Under the pieces are notes generated by a model, which did not search any database, had not been told where the DNA came from, and saw nothing but the letters and a program-made list of their open reading frames with translations. Shown here piece by piece: positions 48,019 through 60,389 of a stretch of 64,000 nucleotides of DNA (its first letter is position 1; every line of letters starts with the position of its first letter). The position numbers and the translations under genes are program-made. Source of the stretch: Protonemura montana. Taxonomy: Eukaryota; Arthropoda; Insecta; Plecoptera; Nemouridae. The stretch spans positions 8,408,001-8,472,000 of the forward strand of contig OX387608.1 of assembly GCA_947568835.1 (NCBI GenBank), given 5' to 3'.

Positions 48019-49482
48019 AAGAAGCCAGTGATCAATTTTGCATTGCTTGAGAGAACTTGCATAACTGGAAGATTTATTTAATCCATGAATGACTTTACTG
48101 GCTGAAAATTAAATCACAAAACTTGCCAAATTATTATTTTTTTCTTGTTTTCATTATGTTCCTCTTATTCTTATATTTCTTGTAAGAAATTACTACCTTC
48201 AAATTGTGCATACTACTGGTGGCAAATTTCTGTCCTTCTAACGTAGTTTTTATAACATTTTTAATGTTAAATAATTTTTAATCAACCTGTTATTAAATGC
48301 CAAAATCATTTCAATAGAGATATCGTTCTCACAACAAACAATGTCGCTGACATGTTTGTTGCTACTTCAGTCCAAAAACCAAAGACAACTTGTTCAAAGA
48401 TGTATGTTTTTTAACATAAAGTAACGTTAATTATTGAGTCAGGGAATTTTTATTTCATTGACCACTCGAACATCTCTGAGACCCAGTAATATTCCCATCT
48501 TATTTTTATTTGTAAGAAGTTTATTATTAACACCCTCTAAAAATTGATGCCCAAACAGGCACCCAACCCTAATCTCCACCTATTTACGGGTGTTGCTCTA
48601 ACCAATTGAGCTACTTGGACACACAACTTTTGGGATTATTTTAGTGTTTCACACTATAATGTATAGAGCCTGCACAGAGGAAGAAAAAGGAACGGGAGAA
48701 GCGTGTTAGTTAAATTGTAACCTAAAATAACTTGTTTTATTTTTATCTTATTTGGGTCCAGTAATTCTTGCTATCTCCATTATAAATTCCTATTTCCTAC
48801 CTCCCAAGTAGCTCTCTAAGGGTAATTTTAATGTATTTCCCATTTGAACCATCTGAATTTAGGTTGCTAGAGAACCAGGTTTTGTGTTGTTTGGAATGCA
48901 TCAGACATTGAGTGAGATTTTTGCAATGTATGTTTCTAGTTCCACCATTTTTTCAGTCATTTCAGTAGTATTTCAATTGCTGAATTGAGTTGAAAACATG
49001 TGAGTTGTGAAGAATAATTTCTGATAGAATTTCATTGACGAATGATCATTTTTCCATTCTGGAAATTGACCATTTATATTTATGAGCATAACAAAAAAGA
49101 CAAAAAAAAAACCGAAAAAACAAATAGATACTGAATGATGCTGATTTCATAGTGAAGTTTGAATTTATGTACAGAAACTCAACTTTTGAATTCTTTCGCG
49201 TTCATGGGGTCAAAGCCCACCGATCGATTTTACTATAAAATTGGAACCTGCTAGAGCATTCTAGTGACGTCTCTCAGAACCACTTGTACACTGTTGTGCT
49301 GCGACTAGAAGCACCCCATTACGCTGGCTCAAAGTGATGGCCGTCTGACGGAGCGAAGTGATAGAGCAGTCACCGTTTAATCGCCTTACTGCTCGTTTCT
49401 ACCGTTGTCATTCATGAAGCGGCAACATCAATCGACACTACTCTAACCACCACGCGAACGGATTAATGCAAATATAGTCACG
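48019..49482. other. Region between the lola-type exons and PDK
   Basis: AT-rich sequence with one tRNA-derived SINE (48521-48627). ACTATAAAATTGG near 49231-49243 could be a TATA box for PDK, placing transcription start about 220 bp before the ATG. No further zinc-finger exon was found. Confidence 0.45.
48521..48627 (-). mobile_element. tRNA-derived SINE
   Basis: On the minus strand: GTCCAAGTAGCTCAATTGGT (A-box), then GGGTTGGGTGCC (degenerate B-box), then TTTGGGCATCAATTTTTAGA and GGGTGTTAATAATAAA. It has a tRNA-like head and the family-specific 3' tail in a single copy, which shows that the tail fragments elsewhere belong to this SINE. Confidence 0.65.
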
Positions 49483-52400
49483 ATGAGGACTACAAAGGCT
49501 GTGCTCAACAACATTACCAAAATGCTGGACTTTTACTCGCAATTCAACCCGTCGCCGCTTTCGATAAAGAAGTTCATCGATTTCGGTAAGTTAATTTTAT
49601 TTTCTGTTCCCATTGTTGTTGAGATTCTGGATTTATCGAACTACAACATTTTTCTGCGATTTCCGTGATTGACGCTTTGCCCATTTCTTTTAACGCTGTA
49701 GAAGCACGAGATAAAATCCCCGGATGGCGGACTCCCACGTAATTATATCCCTTGGCATTGGCACCGTGCATTTCCATCCTAACTAATAAATCAACACAGT
49801 GAGCCCCAAGCAAATTAGCACCTGCGAAATCGACTAGTTGAATCCGACAGGAAAGGCCAAGAAATATGTCATGGGAGCATCTCACGGGCGACGTCATAAA
49901 ATAAATAACAAGCTCACTCGTCAGCGAAAGTCGTTTCTCGCCGTTGTTTTTGTTATGATCAAATTCATTTGATTTTTAAATCAATACAGATTGATCTCTT
50001 TTCACTTGCGGCGGTCATGACGTAACTTAGATAACGAAAAGCGATTCGAACTGGTTCAATTCGGTGTAAACGTAACGAGAAATTGGGGTCGGGCTAATTT
50101 ACGGCACGCCATGCGACAGTCGTCACGTTTTCATCTAGCTATAGCGTTTGTCTAACACCACGAAATTGCCTTCGCGGTCGAATCACTTTGTCAAGTGCCA
50201 ATGACATCGTGTAGGTTTAGTTCCAGCACGTTCATCATTCCGCAGCTTCGAAACTTGTAGGTCCTGCCAAGGGTTGGTTGACCCCGGGCGCGAGTCCAGA
50301 CTGTGACCCTTCGTGCAACGCCCAAAACCCGGACCTTTCGCAACTCGCGTGTCCTCTTCTGACCTCCAAGGAGGTTTTATTGCTACCATACACGTAAACA
50401 TTGGCTTAAGCATGGTTTATTAGCATCGTTGACCAACGCCTTACGTGCCAAACCAGTGCATTTGGCCTCGGGGGCTTGTTTTGAACCTCATTCGAAACGC
50501 TCATGAACATCTTATCAATACCATATTTTTTTGAGTCGCTTTTACAATTCACATGGAATAGTTATAATAAACAGTGTCATTGGGATGTTATAGAATTTTA
50601 TTATTCTCGAAAGAAATCACTGCAAGTACTACTTTGTTACTGATTTATTGCGATAATTGAGGCCGCTGGCAGTTTTATCATGCAGTTATCTTCCGCGACC
50701 TTTGTTTCTGTGATGATGACATTGACTGCATGTGACATTGGCATACTGTTTATATCTGACCAGACATCTCAGTGCTCTTGTTTACTTAAGCTTTCAAACA
50801 AAGATCTTGTCTTCCTTGCAAGAAAGCTGTCTTCACTATCCTGGTGGTGCAATGAGTTTATTTATTAGCATCAATAGAAAAGGATTGCTAAAAATAAAAA
50901 TAAGTACGTTTCTTACTTCCTCTACCGTATTGATTCCATGAGAGTTGCTATTCCGAGTTTCCAAAAGCGATCGATGAGCACAGAGAGCTCTACTATGTCC
51001 TTTAATGTCGTTCACTATACAAGTTTTACTTGCAATGAAACTTAATGTTTAGTTAGTTCCTTTGGAGAGATCCCACTAGAACTACCCTTTTTTTAACAAG
51101 TAACGATCTCAAGACCCAACAATGTGGTCGCCATAATTCTGCCAGTGAATTCATTCCTATTTTGAACGTAAATAAAAGAAGATCCATAACACATTCAGCA
51201 TCTGCAACTGTTATTACGCGCAATACTTGCTGTATTGTCATGGCCTTGAACTAAAATATTCCTTTCTGGACTTGATTAAGGCCGTTGACCTATGTTTCCC
51301 GCTCTCCGACGGTCATACCAATTTCGACACCCTCGGCTGCCCCCCTACCCCCCTAATTACTTTGAAGATACATTTCTTTTTTCACAGTGATCTGATTTAT
51401 CTTAGAGAAAATAAAATAATCATCAAGGCTCTAAACTTGGCGACACCGTTAGACCATGCCGCAGGGCGTCAAAACAGTGCGTCGTCAAACCATACTAATC
51501 ATCACTGTACTAGAGAAGGGTATCGTCACAGAGATTTGGTATTGCTGGGTTCCGTATCATGTACGGTTGATACAAAAAACTTTATGAGAGAGTGCAAAAT
51601 ATATTTTGACTTTTCTGGCTATTTATATCTATGCAAGGTCGTCCCATGATAGCAGTCGCACCTTTAGTGATATATCTGAATAACGTTGTTTGAGTAGAAT
51701 TTGGCCTTCTGCTGATTTGTGTCCCGCCTGCAAAGAGATGAGCATCGGGTATGTTATTATTAACAACACTATAACCGTCTCAAAAATTGACGCCCAAATG
51801 TTCCCGTTTGGGCATTAATTTTGAGACGGTTATAGTGTTGATAATAATAAAATACCCCGCGTACTGCAAGCGTTTGCAATTTAAATAAGATTTCATCCTA
51901 ATATGACATCGGGTATGGGTCACCGGATTACTTTACTCAGCCTACCAGGCATGTCACGTGTTCTTTTCACTAACACAGCGCTTGAAATCAGGGGAAGAGG
52001 CAGGATGCAACAATAAATCAAAGTACAATTGAGTGAGTGTCTTCTCTGAATTGCTAGAATTGTAATAACCCAATTGCAAACCTCATGGTAATGACAATAA
52101 AGATACTAAAGCACCTGTCACTGGCCACTGCAGGGCTTCTTCAAGACGCATCATTCTTAGTGTCAATGTCATGTTACCATTCAGGTATATCGTTGCTATT
52201 TCCAAAATTGATCATTTTGTGGTGTAGTATGTCGTTTTGGCTGCCTTATTGTTAGGTTCTGTCTCTGGAGAAGGTACCTACCTGTAGATAATTTCATTTT
52301 TTTTTAATAACCAAGCAACATGGCTTGTAGAAAGCAAAATAACTGTCAATAAATCATGTATTGTATAAGATAAAAAAAACAATAAACAAACGAACATTGG

Positions 52401-55400
52401 AGACAACCGAGGTTAAGCAATAGTGGGCTGGATCAGGTATTTGGATGGGTGACCAAGAAATATCATAAATTATTATTGCGCTTATATACCACTCTTTGGC
52501 TATGAGTTTGAAGGGTTTGTAGTTGGTACCTACAACAGCTCTGCATCTAACCGCATTTGTATAGCATGGATTTGTGAAAATTTCACAGAGGTGACATCTA
52601 GTTGGTGGTTTTGATATGAGTAGTCTACATGCTAGCACCAAGTTTCCGTTCCTCCCTTTCAGGCTAGACTATAAATAAGTCCATCTTCATCATCACCCTA
52701 CCATTCATCAATGTCAACTAATAAAAAGAGGTCCCATGTAATGTTAGCTAAATAGAACTAACTGCAATTGTGACGTGACATTTGTTGTAGGTCTGAGTGC
52801 GTGCGAGCGCAAGTCGTTCGTGTTCCTGCGCAAGGAACTCCCAGTGCGGCTGGCCAACATCATGCAGGAGATCCACCTTCTGCCGGAGAACCTGCTCCGG
52901 ATGCCCTCGGTCGGGCTTGTCCGGGACTGGTACGCACGCAGTTTCCTCGAGATTCTCGAGTTTGAGAAAACAGACGTCAATGAAGGCAACCTGGACAGGT
53001 ATGTGGATTCGTTTGGTAGATCCAGCCATTTTTTTAGATATTTCTTTATTATTTATTTATTTGTGGTGTTTAACGACGCACTGTAGTAGATGATGATGAG
53101 GATGATGATGAACCTAACCTAGCCTAGAAGGGAGGAAGGAAATTCCGGTGGCGGCACGTAGTCTACTCCTGTCGAAGAGCACCAAGGGGACCACTGGCTT
53201 AACGTCCCTTCCGAAGGACGGTACAACTCGAATAACAGGATTCCTCCACAAATCCATGCTGTCTAGAGGTTGATAAGCAAGGCAAATGAAGTTGCTGTAC
53301 ACATTTTTATCCCTCTTACCTCTCTCCCGAAAAGAACTGGGCACGTGTATGATGGTCACCCATCCAATACCTGACTCAGCGCAGTGTTGCTTAACTTTGG
53401 TGATCTAACAAGAACCGGTGTTTCCAACATGCCAAACTGTTCGGTTTAGATATTTGATTTAAATTTGTTTAGTATTGCTATTTAAAGTTAAGAAAGTAGA
53501 TGAAATTGAGGGTGGTATATTAAAAGAAAAAAGGTCAAATTCTGCAGAAAAAAGGGTAAGATCAGAAATGGCTATTGCTGCAAAATAACAAATATGTGCC
53601 TACCATATTTACCTACATTTTTCTGTCAAGGCTGTTTTCTTGCATATGTTAGAAATTTCATTTAGGTAGAAGCTGCTGTATAAGCCATACATAAGCGGAT
53701 TTTGTTTTGTTATTTAGTACTTTTACCTTTGCTTGTACTTACCTTGCAGTGCTGGGGGCTTAAGTGGTTTGCCTATTATTATTCATTGAATCCCTTGCAA
53801 GTCCTATTGTACACACCACATGACAAGTGTTTAATTGCGAGATTGTTAAAATGTAGGCATAAATCCAAGCTCCTGAATCTTGAAACATAAGCATGATTTA
53901 CAAGATTGTTGAGGAATTGAAGTCAGTGTTCTAATCTGGGCTCTTTGAAACATTCTTTCAGCCCAATTATTTTTAGAAACTGCAAGCAAGTTTACGTTCA
54001 CTACCCCAGGTTTTTATTAACTAGCAATGGACAGGCAGACTAGAAGTATTCTAAACATTGCTGCCCAGATTAATCACTTTCATTTTGCCTCACCATTAAT
54101 ACAAATAAATCTGCCTCTTGCTGAATCTTGAGTGACCTCTCAGCTACAATATTGATTTACAATCAATCAGTATAATGGTGGTTTCATCGTAATTCATCGT
54201 ATAAATTAAATCAAATCCAACGTGAAGTGATTTCTTGAACCGAGTTAATATGGCTTTCAGTTGGTGTATCCAACTTAGACATATCCATCTCATATCCATC
54301 TAGTACCTTTATGGCTAATACATTGATAGGCTATAAATCATAATACATTTCTGATTTAAATTTGTATGTAAGATAGGGCAGTTTTCCGTTTCTGTGAAAA
54401 ACGCGATTTTTTTAAATACCGCTTTTTTCTTGCAGACGTTTACGTGTTAGATGTCATATGTTCTAAAAACGTAGTAAATTTTCTTCCTTTGTTTAGTGAG
54501 AATTTGGGCAATAACAATAATTAAATCTCAAAATGCCAGAATTGTAAATCTTTGTACAAATCAACTAATTTAAAGTGGAGGTCTAGGGAATTCCAAGAAA
54601 AAGAGTCTGCTGAGATATGTCAGAGATTCTATTCCTAGAGACTTCACCACTTGGTCTCAAGGTTGCTGCATCCTTGTTTATGGTCACATGGGGTAGTCAC
54701 AGGGAGAAAACCAATAGAAATATCCTTGGAGGGGAGAGTGAGTCTTGGCATGTTAGTCATTTCTAAGACTCATGAAAGACTAGAACCAATTTTAAAACCT
54801 TTGCTAAGCTTAGCTTGTGGCATGTGGCTGCCTATTTCCAATGCAGACTCCGAAAGAAACAATGTTGTAACTACCTGCATGCCACCGTTTGGAGATGTGT
54901 AATAAAACAAAATAAATTGTTCAACTAATGTGTGCTACTGTCTTATTATACTGATAGACCATTTCTCCATTCCAATTCTTTAAAATCATGATTTAAAAAC
55001 TTAGTTTTTTCAAAACAGCGATTTTTTTCTAAATTTCCACTGCCAATTCACTACTTTTTGGTATTTATAATGAGAATTTTTCTCTTTTATTATCACCACA
55101 AACTCCTGGCTCTGGCATGAGACTTATATGTAAGAGATATGAAAAAGAAAGGAATAATATGTACCTATAGAGCTTTTGGAAAAGGGGATAAAAGACTGGA
55201 ACCGGCTGGAAATTGCAAGAGAAATGATAGAAAATTGAAAAAAGTTTCAATAAGTGATAAAAACGATTCACTATTTAGTGTTTTGTCATGTTTCGTTTAG
55301 AAAATCGAGCTTGAATATATGTTGTGCAAATCTGTTGGAATAAATTAACAACTTGAATAAATAAATAAAAATGTAGCACTTAGCTTAGGAATAATATTAT

Positions 55401-58400
55401 AATTGGCGGCCGTTTGGTATAAACGTGTCTTTACACGCAACGGTTGGCTTTACTGGGTGTGTGGTTCCAGATTCTGCGAGCGGCTGTCGACGATCCGGAA
55501 CCGACACACGGACGTTGTGCAGACGATGGCACAAGGTGTCCTCGAGCTAAAGGACTCGCACGATGTCGACCACCAGACGGAAAACTCTATCCAGTATTTC
55601 CTCGACCGGTTCTACATGTCGCGGATCAGCATACGCATGCTCATCAACCAGCACAGTGAGTAAAAGATTTTTTTGTTATTAGAAACACTAATACCCTCGC
55701 AAAAATTGATGCCAAAACGAGAACTCGACTACCAATCTCGACCAATCTCCACACAGGGTTCGAGTCCCCATTTGGGCATCAATTTTTGAGAGGTTATTAG
55801 TGCTCCTAATAATAAAATAACGCGCGCATCACAAGCATTTCCTATTCAAATCAGATTTAAGTCTGAGAGTCAAAGGTGTCATTAGAGTCAAAGGCACTAC
55901 CTTAGTGCCCACATACCTTGAGAGCAACCCCCTAACGATCACAAGGAAAAGATCTCTACAGACTAGTTTTTTATTTTGAAGCCAATGAAGTCAGCTGCCT
56001 TACCTTGCTAATTTATATCCAACGTTGCAAAACGCTCTCTGCCTTCTAAGTGAATGGGAAGGTACACAAACAAGGTGATAATTTGCTTGATGGGCATTGC
56101 TCTCAATTAAAAATAAAAATCAGCAGTCACCATCAGAGATAAATTTTCCACTTTTCTAACAGCTTAGATCTTCCGATAATAATAATAAAAGTACAATTTT
56201 ATTTTGAGATTGGTTTCATAATAACAATAACAAATAATAAGAACAACAACAAACATCGTTGTGAGGAACTCGTACAATAAAAAACAACTGTGTTTTAACT
56301 TTTTCAAGAATGCTTCAAGTGATTTTGCAAAATCATGGTTTTTAGACTCCTGTCTACTTTATCTATCCTCGGCACTAGTTGTGACAAAAACTATTTAAAA
56401 TGGGGTTTGAATGCTTAGTGAAGAACAACTAAATTTCCCAACACTTCGTAACTTGTACCTGTTACTTGAAATTTAGCTGTTCTTCCGAAAACTATTTCAA
56501 ATAGTTTTTGTCGATTTTGCAAAATCTTTGCCATTTCTCTTGGACTTTGAATTAACAGGTGAATGACTAAAAAATTTTACACCCCCCTTATTGGTCCATT
56601 GCAAAGATATTCTGTAGTCATATTATAAGAATGGCAGTTGTTACTTTCTTATATAGACGTGGCAACTGTCATTTATTGTTCTGGTCAAATTCTTATTGCT
56701 ACCTAAATATGTATAATATTAAAAATAAACAAACAAAGTAATACATACATAAACTATAGGGGTCTACTTGAAAATTGATGTGGTAAGAATGTAATGTACA
56801 TTAAGTGGTTGTAAAGTTTACTTCATTGTTTCACAAGTACTAGGGAACCTTCAATAGTCACGTCGGTCTAATCGCTGTTCTGACTAAGCAGACGCTGATA
56901 AAAAGATATCTGATGCACTTATATAGTTTGATAGCCACAAAGAGTCATCTTATCAAAGTTCAAGTGGGAAACTATTATTGGAATAAGACAACACAACAAT
57001 AAATAGATAAAACGTTTCATTTCCTTCCTGGTGTTGACAGATAACTGATAGCGAGAATACAGGGATATTACAATAACTGGCTCTTCGAAACGTAATTTGT
57101 GTTGTTTTGCAGATGAGCGTATTTTATTTTGTTCTTTATTCCTTTATTTTCTTTAGAATGGGTTGCCCCGCATACTTCTTTGGGTGTTTTTTGTTCGTTG
57201 CATTTTCCTTCAAATTGTAACAAAATTTCATAGAAATTATGTTGGAACTACGTAACGTTCATGTAGTTTATAAAGTACTAAAACTGCATATTTCCTTACC
57301 ACTGTGTCTGTCCTTTACAAACTCTGAAAGATAATTTATAAAATATACAAATTTCTGTAAATTTTGAATAGTTACAAAACTTTTTGACCGATTTATCTGA
57401 AAAAGACGAAGGGTCTAAGTTGAAAACACAAAAATGTGCTATGCAAATTTGATTCAAATCGGAGTTAGCGTTTGGCCGCTAGAGCGCAAACATATAACAC
57501 ACAAGAAACTTAAAAGTGATTTTTTTTCTGAGGTGTTTGAAATTGAAGATTTTGCTTCGCTTGCTTAGCTCATAAATATATTTTATTTTATTCCTGCATT
57601 TTCATGGATTTTCTATTTAAAAACTCTTGCCAAACTAATTCGATACTTCATTGTTAGCGCTGCTGTTCGGCAAGAGTCCAGAGTCGCTGCACAGCCGGCA
57701 AATCGGTTGCATCGACCCGCACTGTGACCTTGGCAGCGTAGTCAGGGACGCGTACGAAAACGCCAGGTTCCTCTGCGACCAGTACTACTTGGCCTCCCCT
57801 GAGCTGGTCATTACACAACACAATGGTGAGTCATTTACTTGTGGATGGGTTTCAGTCTATGGGCTTGTTTAAAAAAAAAACATATAATTTAATATTGTGA
57901 CTTCACGCATAAAGGCTGGTTTTTCAGTCGTCTGTTTAGAAACTAACTGTCTGTTAATTTGTTATTTGCTTGGCAACGGCCAATCAAAAGCTGTTTTCTG
58001 TTTGTTAAAAGTCTGTTAACTACTAGATATGCCACCGAAAAACCAGCACCAAGTGAATGTGCAGTGCACATGTGGCCCAAAAAGCAGATTCTGCACATTC
58101 TTTGTGCTTTCACAATGAATGATAATTGATAAGACTGTAATTATTGCATGGTGTGTCAGCTGATTTGTGTAGGTATTGTTGGAATTTGACAATAAACACT
58201 TTGGGGAAATGTTTAGATAGGATCATAAAGATTCTAGAACCAGAGCAACTGTGATCGGCTCTCAGGGCAACAACCATTCAGTTTTATTTTTCTGTCGCTC
58301 AGGTGGATTTGGATCACCCCACAGCATTTGATGCCAAAAACACTTTAGACACTAGGCAAACGGTTGTATTGCAAGTCAGTTTAGTTGGTAGTGATGTTTG

Positions 58401-60389
58401 ATTTTCTAATAAAGGAGCTCAGCACAAACTCAGGCTAATTATTACTAAGATAGAACAGAAATTAACAAAATTTTAAGAAAGCTGTCTTCGTTAAAAGACA
58501 TGTGTTCGAAAAAATCAGGAACTAACCTGTTCCGAAGCCATGCCGAAACTGAAAGAATCGTCCTGTGTCGTTGCAGACTTGGACAACAGCAACGACCCGT
58601 TACGGATAGTCTACGTGCCGTCACATCTTTACCACATGCTGTTCGAGCTGTTCAAGAACTCGATGCGCGCTGTCATGGAGCAGCACAGTGCCTCCGAGCA
58701 ATACCCGCCGTTGGAAGTCACGCTTGTCCGTGGCAAGGAAGATATCTGCGTCAAGGTGAGTGGCGTGGCACAGAGTTAAGCAAAAATCTGCCTGTTTGGA
58801 GTTGAGATTGGTGTCCATTAATAGGTCCATTCAATACTGTAAATGTTGCAAGCTTTTTTACACCTAGTCTTCAATAGTGTTGTAGGATTTTGTAATATTG
58901 TAGATTTATAATACCGTTAGGTATGACAAATAATTAACCTTTATTGTAGCCATTTATTGGCTAAAGCAAGGTATAATTTTGTGCAGATACTCAAACTATA
59001 AAACTAAAAATAATGTCATGTGAAAACAAAATGACATGTATTGATGAGAATGAATCCTAGATTCGGGAAGCTGTTGATGGTTAAGTAACGGTGATATGGT
59101 GGCTAGCCCTTTGATGCTGATTGTTTGACATGTTTAACATGTACTAACCAGCATCAGCTTAACCAATAAAAAGTCCTACAACAACGTGGAGTCCCTTTGT
59201 AATCAAACCAATGTTTAAATTTGACCCTAACATTCCTGACGAGTAGTTTTGAATCAACCGTTCTGTTCCCCAATCAGCTCTCCGACCGAGGAGGTGGCAT
59301 CCCACGGTCAGAAACCGACCACCTCTTCAACTACATGTACTCAACGGCACCGCAGCCACCGAAATCCGACGCCCACACCGTCCCGCTGGCCGGGTACGGT
59401 TATGGCCTCCCCATAAGCAGGCTCTACGCCCGGTACTTCCAGGGTGACCTAATACTGCTCTCTTGCGAGGGACACGGCACAGATACCATCGTTTACATGA
59501 AGGTAGGACATTTAGTTTGGTGGTTAGGATGGGTGCAATTGCTGGCAATTGCTGGTGTAATTGGGTCAGCAATTGATACTGAAATTAAATCAATGCAAAA
59601 TAATTTGGATTTTTTAACCATCTGGTACCATTTGTATTTCTGCAAGTTTTACAGGATTTTACACTTGAAGTGGGGTATAAGAAAGAATGAGATATGGAAG
59701 CAGTGAATGCAAAAGCTGTTTCCTTTTCTCCAGTTATTGTTATTACCTGCCTTTTGGCACACCTAGCCAATGAATGGTATAATATTCTGTTTATTTACAT
59801 AGATTGTATACATAAGTGTTATTTTGACTGTCGCTTGTTAAGTTCTTTTAGTATAACAACATTTTTGTGCAAAAAAAAATCTTTAAATTATAAACCTTTT
59901 TTTTTAGTGTGGTATTTTTATAGAAAAAAGCAAAAATGTTTAGCTTGTTCAGTGTTCAAATATTGTTGTTTAATAGAGACATTAAAGTACCAAATGTCAG
60001 CTACAGCTCTTTAAATTGTTTGACGAGATCAAACTATTGTCAGAAACATGGTAAAGCTTGCCGTACTTCTAAACCATAGTTATAAAAAAGTATGCCCTTT
60101 GATAAGGGGGAATTAGCTTTTCAATTTCCCTGCTAATTAACTATTCTGTAAAGGTATTCACACTAAAACCGAGTGATTGTTTACGGTTTTCCACCAGGCG
60201 CTGTCCAATGAAGCCAACGAGCTCCTTCCCATCTTCAACAAAACCTCGCGGCGATTCTACAAGACGACGATCCCAACCGGAGACTGGAGCAGCCAATCGT
60301 CAACAATGGCGACCCGTCACATGACCACCGGGCAGCACAAAGCTCACAAGCTGCCCGTCGGCAGTCCTTCGCAGGCCGTCTCCTGCTAG
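49483..60389 (+). CDS. PDK: Pyruvate dehydrogenase (acetyl-transferring) kinase, mitochondrial
   Basis: Seven exons join in phase: 49483-49585, 52791-52998, 55471-55655, 57658-57825, 58577-58755, 59278-59502 and 60198-60389, giving 419 residues (family 400-435). The N-terminal four-helix domain (residues about 15-180) includes [30 protein letters not shown] and [19 protein letters not shown]. The GHKL ATP-binding domain has the N box ELFKNSMRA (from E245), G1 DRGGG (284-288), G2 GYGYG (320-324), and the C-terminal DW pair (D385, W386) used in dimerisation. PDK phosphorylates the E1-alpha subunit of the pyruvate dehydrogenase complex in the mitochondrial matrix, shutting off acetyl-CoA production from pyruvate. 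The start is the only ATG in exon 1 that gives the conserved helix. The targeting peptide is short. Introns contain several SINEs and foldbacks. Confidence 0.97.
51439..51492 (+). mobile_element. 5S-derived SINE, 3' end fragment
   Basis: GGCGACACCGTTAGACCATG followed by CCGCAGGG...TCAAAACAGTGCGTCGTCAAA is the final 50 bases of the SINE, in intron 1 of PDK. The rest is absent. Confidence 0.6.
51764..51895. mobile_element. Inverted pair of tRNA-SINE 3' halves (hairpin) in PDK intron 1
   Basis: Arms AACACTATAACCGTCTCAAA plus AATTGACGCCCAAA and their inverse pair over about 35 bases around a loop of a few bases. A tail (AATAATAAAATACCCCGCGT) resembling that at 55806 follows. Each arm carries the 3' signature of the tRNA-derived SINE. 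Confidence 0.7.
52395..52715 (+). mobile_element. 5S-derived SINE, highly diverged copy
   Basis: The head GGTTAAGCAATAGTGGGCTG and GGTATTTGGATGGGTGACC is clear. The body is recognisable at GCATGGATTTGTG and at ATGAGTAGTCTACATGCTAG, up to CCATTCATC, but has many changes. It ends about 75 bp before PDK exon 2. Confidence 0.7.
53044..53444 (-). mobile_element. 5S-derived SINE with 11 bp target-site duplication, PDK intron 2
   Basis: This 401 bp reverse copy is flanked by TTTAGATATTT at 53033-53043 and 53445-53455. Full head (GTGTTGCTTAACTTTGGTGA, GGTCACCCATCCAATACC on the plus strand) and body are present, with a deletion near the tail (CGACGCACTGTAGTAG). It begins 46 bp after the exon 2 donor site. 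Confidence 0.9.
54780..54902 (+). pseudogene. Remnant of a hAT transposase C-terminal (dimerisation) domain
   Basis: In frame, [20 protein letters not shown] resembles the LP-x-SNADSER-x-FS motif of the hATC dimerisation domain. The frame ends soon after (MPPFGDV, stop at 54900-54902), and no upstream catalytic region was found. The match is short, so this is a tentative fossil in PDK intron 2. Confidence 0.4.
55683..55860. mobile_element. Inverted pair of tRNA-SINE 3' halves in PDK intron 3
   Basis: The left arm AACACTAATACCCTCGCAAA and the right arm TTTTTGAGAGGTTATTAGTG are inverse. The right half contains a good tRNA B-box (GGGTTCGAGTCCCC at about 55755-55768) before GGGCATCAATTTTTGAGAGG. 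The tail AATAATAAAATAACGCGCGC follows. It lies about 30 bp after the exon 3 donor. Confidence 0.7.
56330..56520. repeat. Dispersed repeat, family X, third site, with internal foldback
   Basis: GGTTTTTAGACTCCTGTCTA matches 16752-16776 in reverse. TGAATGCTTAGTGAAGAACA matches 24838-24920. The ends GACAAAAACTATTT (near 56393) and AAATAGTTTTTGTC (near 56500) are inverted, so the right part can fold back. It lies in PDK intron 3. Confidence 0.6.

Noticed and set aside
50183-50413. GC-rich 76-codon frame on the minus strand in PDK intron 1
   Set aside because: The composition is exon-like but no splice sites or family resemblance were found; it may be an old repeat.
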